DNA from: Bacteroidota bacterium
GTDB taxonomy: Bacteria > Bacteroidota > Rhodothermia > Rhodothermales > Bin80
DNA length: 9,020 bases
Direction: 5' to 3'
Assembly (NCBI GenBank): GCA_026702635.1
Contig: JAPPBZ010000283.1
Location: 1-9,020, forward strand
Both the position numbers and the translations under genes were made by a program. The notes beneath the pieces are model-generated. The model was given only the letters and a program-made list of their open reading frames with translations, searched no databases and was not told where the DNA came from. Of the stretch, positions 4,792 through 9,020 are shown in pieces (the stretch's first letter is position 1; each line of letters starts with the position of its first letter).

Positions 4792-7502
4792 TTGGACTAG
4801 TCACTCTAATATTGGCAGTCGCAGTGCCCGTGGTACCGGATACTACGCAGGTAAGCACGGTGGGAGAGTTCCAGGAAGCGGTGCGCCAGGCCCGTCCGGG
4901 CGATGTGATCGTTATGGCCAACGGTACGTGGCACGATGCAGATCTGGTGTTTGATGCAGACGGTGCAGAAGGGGATTCCATAACTGTTCGCGCAGAATCG
5001 CCGGGAGAGGTAATTCTGACGGGACGCTCCCGGCTTCGGATTGGAGGGAAGTATTTGAAAGTAGAGGGATTATGGTTTCATCGGGGAGCGCTGGAGCGAG
5101 GGCATGTGATTGCTTTTCGCACGGACAGGATGGCGCATCACAGCCGGGTGACGAATTGTGCCGTGACGGAGTATAATCCTGCAAACTGGTTGTTGCAATA
5201 CAAATGGGTTTCCCTGTACGGTACACACAACCGGGTGGATCACTGCTATTTTGCAGGAAAAACACACGATGGTGCTACGTTTGTTGTATGGCTTGAAGAT
5301 CCACCGAACGATACTCCCAATCACCACCGGGTGGATCGCAACCATTTTGGTCCGCGACCTGAGTTGGGAAAGAATGGTGGCGAAACTATTCGCATTGGCA
5401 CGAGCAGCCGTTCCATGCAGGATTCGTACACGGTGGTGGAGCACAATCTGTTTGAGCGCACCAATGGGGAGCACGAAATTATATCAAACAAGACGGGGCA
5501 TAATACCTATCGCCATAACACGTTCCTGGAGGCACAAGGCGCCCTGACGCTTCGTCATGGCAACCATGCAGTTGTTAGAGAAAACTGGTTTCTGGGCGGA
5601 GGAAAACCAGGGACCGGCGGGGTGCGGGTTATAGGAGAGGATCATACGGTTGTCCACAACTACTTCTTTGAGCTGAAAGGCGATTCATCACGTGCGACCC
5701 TTTCGGTGATGAATGGCATTCCTGACTCGCCTTTGAACCGGTACTTTCAGGTGAAGCGGCCCACGATTGCCCAGAATACCTTTATCGGAACAGAGGTGAG
5801 CATCTTTTTTGGTTTGGGAGCCGATGGAGAAAAAACACTTCTACCGGAAGACGTGTTATTCCGAGACAATGTCCTCTTCACAGAAAGCGACAAACCGGTC
5901 GTGACCGCACATGTATCTGTGGACGACGTTATGTGGAGAGGAAATGTGTTTTACGGCACGCAATTGGGGATCCCGGAACCGGAGGGTATACATTGGGAGG
6001 ACCCAGATTTGGTGAGCGGGGCCCATGGTATGCAGCAGCCCTCCCCTTCAGGTTCAGCATCAGGGAAAGGTGCCTCACCCAGCCACCCTCCTCTTTCTCC
6101 ATCTGATGTTGGTCCTTCATGGTGGGGACAACCCTGGTCGCCGAAGATTCTGGAGGATACGGTCCAAACATTGGCAGATTTTTCCTATGCGGGTTATCGG
6201 TGGGGAGAAGATTCTCCGCCCGATCCTGAATCAACCCTTCGGGTGACCGATTACGGTGCAACGGGTGATGATATGAACGATGACACCGAAGCCTTCAAAA
6301 GGGCGATCCAGGCAGCGAATACCCAGCAAGGATGGGTTGTCATTGGGATTCCGGAGGGCCGGTTTCACCTGTCTCAAGTGCTATTTCTGGAGCGGGATAG
6401 TCTGATTTTGCGTGGCAGCGGGGTCGGCAAGACTGTGATCAGTGTGGAGAGGCCCCTTGGTGCGATGGATGTATCTGCCGACTTTGAGGGATCGTCCGAT
6501 TCGCTCACAGTGCAAGGGAGAATAACGTCACCGTACTCGGATCGGGGTGGGGTATTTTGGGTTCGGCCAAAACCGAAACAGGAAGCAGGATCTGTCTCCT
6601 CGATTCTTCAGGGGTACCAGGGGACACATGAGCTGGAGGTATCAGAGCCGGAGATTCTGAGTTTCCCGGGGGATATGAGAATTTGGTGGTTCACAGGCAA
6701 GCAGCAGCACTTTCAGGATGTCACAATCACGGCACTGGAAGGGAATACGGTGCACACCAAAGAACCTCTGCTGGTTAACCTCACGCCAAGACTTGAACCA
6801 CAGGTGAGCATGGTAGAACACGCGGCTGAAGTTGGTATAGAGCATCTCAGCTTCGAGTTTGCTGAGGTGCCGTATGGAGGACATCACCTCGAAGACGGGT
6901 ACAACGCGTTGTATTTCGAGGATGTGCGGCACGGGTGGATACGAAATATAGAGGTCAGCAATGCGGATGCAGCCATCATTCTGGATTCAGCGTCTCAGAT
7001 AACTCTTGATGAGATTGCAGTTCACGGGCGGGGAGGTCATTATGGGATTCATGCAAGGGATTCCAGGCACATTTTGATGAAGAATATTCGTGTACACTCG
7101 AACGCGGTGCATACGGTTGGCTGCGATGGCAGTGGCGGGTTCAATGTTATGACAGCTGGCTTGATCGGCCGCATCTATGATGCGGGGTGTATCTACCCCA
7201 GTTTGTACGAATCTGTCACGATCCAGGGTAATTCAGCCGGAATTTGGGACCTGGAGGTACGTTCATCACCGATACTTTGGAATACCAAAGTGGTCTATCC
7301 ACAAGCGGAGGCAATACGCCCGCCTGTTTATCTGGGTGCGCTGGAGGGTGGTGTGATAGTGGGTCTATCAAGTAATGTACCGGTACGAATGCAGATTGGG
7401 CCAAGCGGCTATCAGGAGGGTATAAATTGGTCGGGAGAGATGACAGTCTCCTCCTTGTACCTGCATCAACTCAGACAGCGACTCGCGGAAAAGGCCCCCT
7501 GA
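4788..7502 (+). CDS. two-module lyase: PL6 domain fused to a pectate-lyase-3-type beta-helix (gene C)
   Basis: 904 residues. The TTG at 4788 overlaps the gene B stop as TTGA; a TAA at 4782 closes the frame upstream, so no earlier start exists. The N-terminus is hydrophobic but lacks the basic residues of a normal signal peptide. Residues about 22-400 are PL6, clearly paralogous to gene B, with Glu228-x-Glu230, Lys235 and Arg256 at the expected spacing. A Ser/Pro/Gly-rich stretch (about 412-440) leads to DVGPSWWG, then DFSYAGY (464-470). The second module follows, from about 484 to 890, with DYGATGDDMNDDTEAFKRAI at its start, the hallmark of the pectate_lyase_3/GH28-like superfamily, and many short beta-helix rungs. 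No YPNPFN sorting domain is present, so the product may stay in the periplasm or use another export signal. Catalytic residues of the second module cannot be named from the sequence. Confidence 0.92.
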   Translation: MIGLVTLILAVAVPVVPDTTQVSTVGEFQEAVRQARPGDVIVMANGTWHDADLVFDADGAEGDSITVRAESPGEVILTGRSRLRIGGKYLKVEGLWFHRGALERGHVIAFRTDRMAHHSRVTNCAVTEYNPANWLLQYKWVSLYGTHNRVDHCYFAGKTHDGATFVVWLEDPPNDTPNHHRVDRNHFGPRPELGKNGGETIRIGTSSRSMQDSYTVVEHNLFERTNGEHEIISNKTGHNTYRHNTFLEAQGALTLRHGNHAVVRENWFLGGGKPGTGGVRVIGEDHTVVHNYFFELKGDSSRATLSVMNGIPDSPLNRYFQVKRPTIAQNTFIGTEVSIFFGLGADGEKTLLPEDVLFRDNVLFTESDKPVVTAHVSVDDVMWRGNVFYGTQLGIPEPEGIHWEDPDLVSGAHGMQQPSPSGSASGKGASPSHPPLSPSDVGPSWWGQPWSPKILEDTVQTLADFSYAGYRWGEDSPPDPESTLRVTDYGATGDDMNDDTEAFKRAIQAANTQQGWVVIGIPEGRFHLSQVLFLERDSLILRGSGVGKTVISVERPLGAMDVSADFEGSSDSLTVQGRITSPYSDRGGVFWVRPKPKQEAGSVSSILQGYQGTHELEVSEPEILSFPGDMRIWWFTGKQQHFQDVTITALEGNTVHTKEPLLVNLTPRLEPQVSMVEHAAEVGIEHLSFEFAEVPYGGHHLEDGYNALYFEDVRHGWIRNIEVSNADAAIILDSASQITLDEIAVHGRGGHYGIHARDSRHILMKNIRVHSNAVHTVGCDGSGGFNVMTAGLIGRIYDAGCIYPSLYESVTIQGNSAGIWDLEVRSSPILWNTKVVYPQAEAIRPPVYLGALEGGVIVGLSSNVPVRMQIGPSGYQEGINWSGEMTVSSLYLHQLRQRLAEKAP

Positions 7503-7604
7503 TATAGGCTTGATACAAGATGGCAATCACCGGGGCGGTTGATGAAATTTGGACAACAGCTTGTGCGGTGATTTTGGTTGTAGGGCAAGGAGCGGTACAC
7601 GGGA

Positions 7605-7637
7605 GGATGTGTGGTAATCACAATCTTTGTACCATCC
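7605..7637. other. bulged inverted repeat between convergent genes
   Basis: GGAT (7605-7608) and GGTA (7613-7616) can pair with ATCC (7634-7637) and TACC (7630-7633), leaving a four-base bulge and a 13-base loop. The repeat sits in the 183-base gap between the convergent gene C and the regulator gene, where a bidirectional terminator would be expected. There is no adjacent T tract on either strand, so terminator function is doubtful. I see no other structure in this gap. Confidence 0.2.
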
Positions 7638-7685
7638 TGCGGGTGATTCTTCTCTCACGTGCGATTTCGTGTGGGGAGGTCCGAC

Positions 7686-8435
7686 TCAGGCGGCATTCTC
7701 CAGGGCTTCGGATGAGGTCTGGGCGGCTAACATCCGTGAGATATGTTTTCCTGATTCGACTAGGTGATATTCCATGTTAACACGCGCAGCTTCCGGGTCC
7801 CGCTCCAGAATGGCATCCAAGATACGCCGATGCCATTCAATGGCCGAGTATTTTGCATCTTCGACCGCTTTATGGACCGATGATTTAATTTGTGGCATGA
7901 GCGCGTGGATGGGTGCGATTAAAAGTGGTACGACACTATTGCCAGATGCGATCGCGATGTGTTGGTGGAATGCGAGATCCAAATTGGCGAGCTCTTCATT
8001 TCCTCCGGTCCATGAACTCATTGCGTCAAAGTCCTCTTGGAGTTGCCTCGCATCATCGGGGGTATGGTAAAGCGCCGCTTCGGCAGCAATTGATGGTTCA
8101 ATCAGTTGCCGGGCCTTAATGAGATCAATATACTTCAGGTCTCCACTGTGCTGATGGAGATACATTTGCAGTGGAGTGCTCACCGTCTCAGCAGAGAGCT
8201 CGGAGACGAAGATACCGCGCCCTTTTTCGATACGAATCAGGCCGCGTCCGGAAAGCATGCGCAGTGCCTCCCGTAGCACGGTTCGGCTTACTCCAAATTG
8301 AGAACACAGGTCTAATTCGGATGCAAGTCGCATTCCGGGCCGCAGATCGTTCTTGCGGATGGAGTTCTCGATGGCTTCGACCACCGAATGGCTGAGTAAC
8401 TGAGGCTTCCCAACGGGAGTGAATTTTTGGTTCAT
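7686..8435 (-). CDS. GntR-family transcriptional regulator, FadR subfamily (FCD domain)
   Basis: A 249-residue one-component regulator. Residues about 10-78 form the winged helix-turn-helix, with the family-typical LASELDLCSQFGVSRTVLREAL and GLIRIEKGRGIFV. Residues about 98-235 form the all-helical FCD ligand-binding domain, opening with LIKARQLIEPSIAAEAA. The FCD metal-site residues are present at the usual positions: Asp153 and His157 (DLAFH), His202 and His224. The domain is therefore expected to bind a metal and a small organic acid. FadR-type regulators commonly control uronate and sugar-acid catabolism, so a role over this locus is plausible but inferred. The ATG at 8435 yields a normal-length protein; no strong ribosome site precedes it. 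It lies downstream of dctM on the same strand, 165 bases away, and converges on the lyase operon. Confidence 0.93.
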   Translation of the reverse strand: MNQKFTPVGKPQLLSHSVVEAIENSIRKNDLRPGMRLASELDLCSQFGVSRTVLREALRMLSGRGLIRIEKGRGIFVSELSAETVSTPLQMYLHQHSGDLKYIDLIKARQLIEPSIAAEAALYHTPDDARQLQEDFDAMSSWTGGNEELANLDLAFHQHIAIASGNSVVPLLIAPIHALMPQIKSSVHKAVEDAKYSAIEWHRRILDAILERDPEAARVNMEYHLVESGKHISRMLAAQTSSEALENAA

Positions 8436-8531
8436 AATAAATCAGGTTCAAAAAGCATCTTTCTACGCTGTTTGAGGAGAAAGAGTGCAAGACAAAGCGA
8501 TTGCGAGGGTCCATTCTCTGGCGCAAGGGGA

Positions 8532-8558
8532 ATGATATCACGAGTCGTCAAGTGACAA
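8532..8558 (-). promoter_or_regulatory. candidate promoter and palindromic operator upstream of the GntR gene
   Basis: On the minus strand TTGTCA (8558-8553), a 15-base gap and TATCAT (8537-8532) form a promoter-like pair, with shorter spacing than ideal. An imperfect palindrome overlaps the -35-like element: TCGTCA-AG-TGACAA on the plus strand at 8545-8558, with 5 of 6 half-site positions matching. GntR-family dimers often bind short, closely spaced palindromes, so autoregulation is possible. The site is about 100 bases upstream of the regulator start codon. Confidence 0.27.
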
Positions 8559-8600
8559 GGTGCGAGGACAGGATGGAACTGTTTCATTACCGAGTACAGA

Positions 8601-9020
8601 TTAAAAGCCAAATAGTCGGGGAACAAGCAGTGTTATCTGCGGAACGAAGGTGATCAGGATCAGCGCCACCAGCATCGCAATATACAGAGGAGCTAGAGGC
8701 CGAACAATTGCCTGAACACTTACCTTGGAAATTCCTGCACCGGCAAAGAGAACCGTCCCCACAGGTGGAGTGCAGAGACCGATGCAAAGATTCGCCACCA
8801 TCAGGATTCCGAAGTGGAGCGGGTCAATTCCGAAGCCCACGACCACCGGCAGGAAAATGGGGGTGAAGATTAGAATCGCCGGAGTCATGTCCATGAAGGT
8901 GCCCACCATCAACAACAATACATTGATGAGCAGAAGCACGACGATCTTGTTATCACTTATTGCCAAAAGGGATTCAGCGATTCCCTGTGGAATCCCCTCA
9001 AAAGAAAGGACCCAGGAGAG
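8601..9020 (-). CDS. dctM: TRAP transporter large permease subunit, DctM family (5' truncated)
   Basis: The frame is open to the right edge, giving the last 139 residues of a protein usually about 430 long. DctM is the large membrane subunit of tripartite TRAP transporters. With a small DctQ membrane subunit and a periplasmic DctP binding protein, it imports organic acids, including uronates, using a sodium gradient. Visible features are several hydrophobic membrane segments and the conserved C-terminal pattern GTFMDMTPAILIFTPIFLP, GIDPLHFGILMVAN, and GLCTPPVGTVLF. The TTG at 8966 is only an internal codon; family-like sequence (SFEGIPQGIAESL) continues upstream to the edge. DctQ and DctP genes would be expected beyond position 9020. 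The neighbouring FadR-type regulator and secreted lyases make a uronate or unsaturated oligouronate cargo plausible; this is not shown by the fragment. Confidence 0.95.
   Translation of the reverse strand, partial: LSWVLSFEGIPQGIAESLLAISDNKIVVLLLINVLLLMVGTFMDMTPAILIFTPIFLPVVVGFGIDPLHFGILMVANLCIGLCTPPVGTVLFAGAGISKVSVQAIVRPLAPLYIAMLVALILITFVPQITLLVPRLFGF

Noticed and set aside
5070..5474. Minus-strand reading frame of 134 codons within gene C, plus an overlapping one at 4912-5265
   Set aside because: Both are antisense to conserved PL6 sequence and look like composition-driven shadows with no family features.
3121..5960. Genes B and C as a mobile-element or recombination repeat
   Set aside because: The similarity is protein-level paralogy with substantial DNA divergence. 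No terminal inverted repeats, target duplications or transposase were seen.
6001..6120. Possible frameshift remnant in the linker of gene C, where the DIDGQKR-type tail of gene B is missing
   Set aside because: Neither alternative frame shows a recognisable remnant of that tail. The actual frame retains a plausible last beta-helix rung pattern (QQPSPSGSASGKGAS) and resumes at DVGPSWWG in frame.
7520..7780. Plus-strand reading frame of 86 codons between gene C and the regulator
   Set aside because: It runs about 95 bases into the end of the GntR gene on the opposite strand, has no recognisable motif and no ribosome site. I treat 7503-7685 as non-coding.
8188..8541. Minus-strand reading frame of 117 codons overlapping the start of the GntR gene
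   Set aside because: It occupies a different frame over the conserved winged-helix region, whose real frame is unambiguous, and its own product is Arg/Ser-rich with no family resemblance.

Overview
This window looks like part of a polyuronate (probably alginate) degradation locus from a marine-type member of the Bacteroidota/Rhodothermota/Balneolota assemblage. Three proteins end in a type IX secretion (T9SS) type A sorting domain with the YPNPF(N) signature, Shine-Dalgarno sites are weak, and two of the three lyase-operon starts appear to be GTG or TTG. The taxonomic placement is inference; no marker gene is present.

Layout. Positions 3-428 (+) are the C-terminal end of an unidentified T9SS-exported protein. 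A 273-base gap follows, with a weak terminator-like hairpin, a promoter-like block and a 6-7-6 inverted repeat. A tight three-gene operon then runs on the + strand. Gene A (702-3038) is a secreted beta-helix protein made of two in-frame copies of one ~320-residue domain plus a T9SS sorting domain. Gene B (3043-4791) is a PL6-family (chondroitinase B/alginate lyase-like) lyase with a T9SS sorting domain. Gene C (4788-7502) is a second PL6 lyase fused to a pectate-lyase-3-type beta-helix, with no sorting domain. On the - strand, converging on the operon, are a FadR-type GntR regulator (7686-8435) and, upstream of it, the 3' end of a TRAP transporter large permease, DctM (8601-9020, running off the window).

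How it may work together (inference). The lyases cut an extracellular polyuronate, and the beta-helix protein of gene A assists or cuts a related substrate. The TRAP transporter may import the resulting small uronate acids, and the FCD-domain regulator may sense such an acid and control the locus. Both PL6 proteins keep the Glu-x-Glu calcium ligands and the Lys/Arg catalytic pair at chondroitinase B spacing, so both are predicted active. Known PL6 substrates are alginate and dermatan sulfate; the sequence does not decide between them.

The least ordinary items are the internal duplication of gene A, which includes a 39-residue block identical between copies with only silent differences, and the PL6/beta-helix fusion in gene C, which lacks a sorting signal and has an unusual overlapping TTG start. 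I saw no tRNA, rRNA, CRISPR array, insertion sequence or phage gene.
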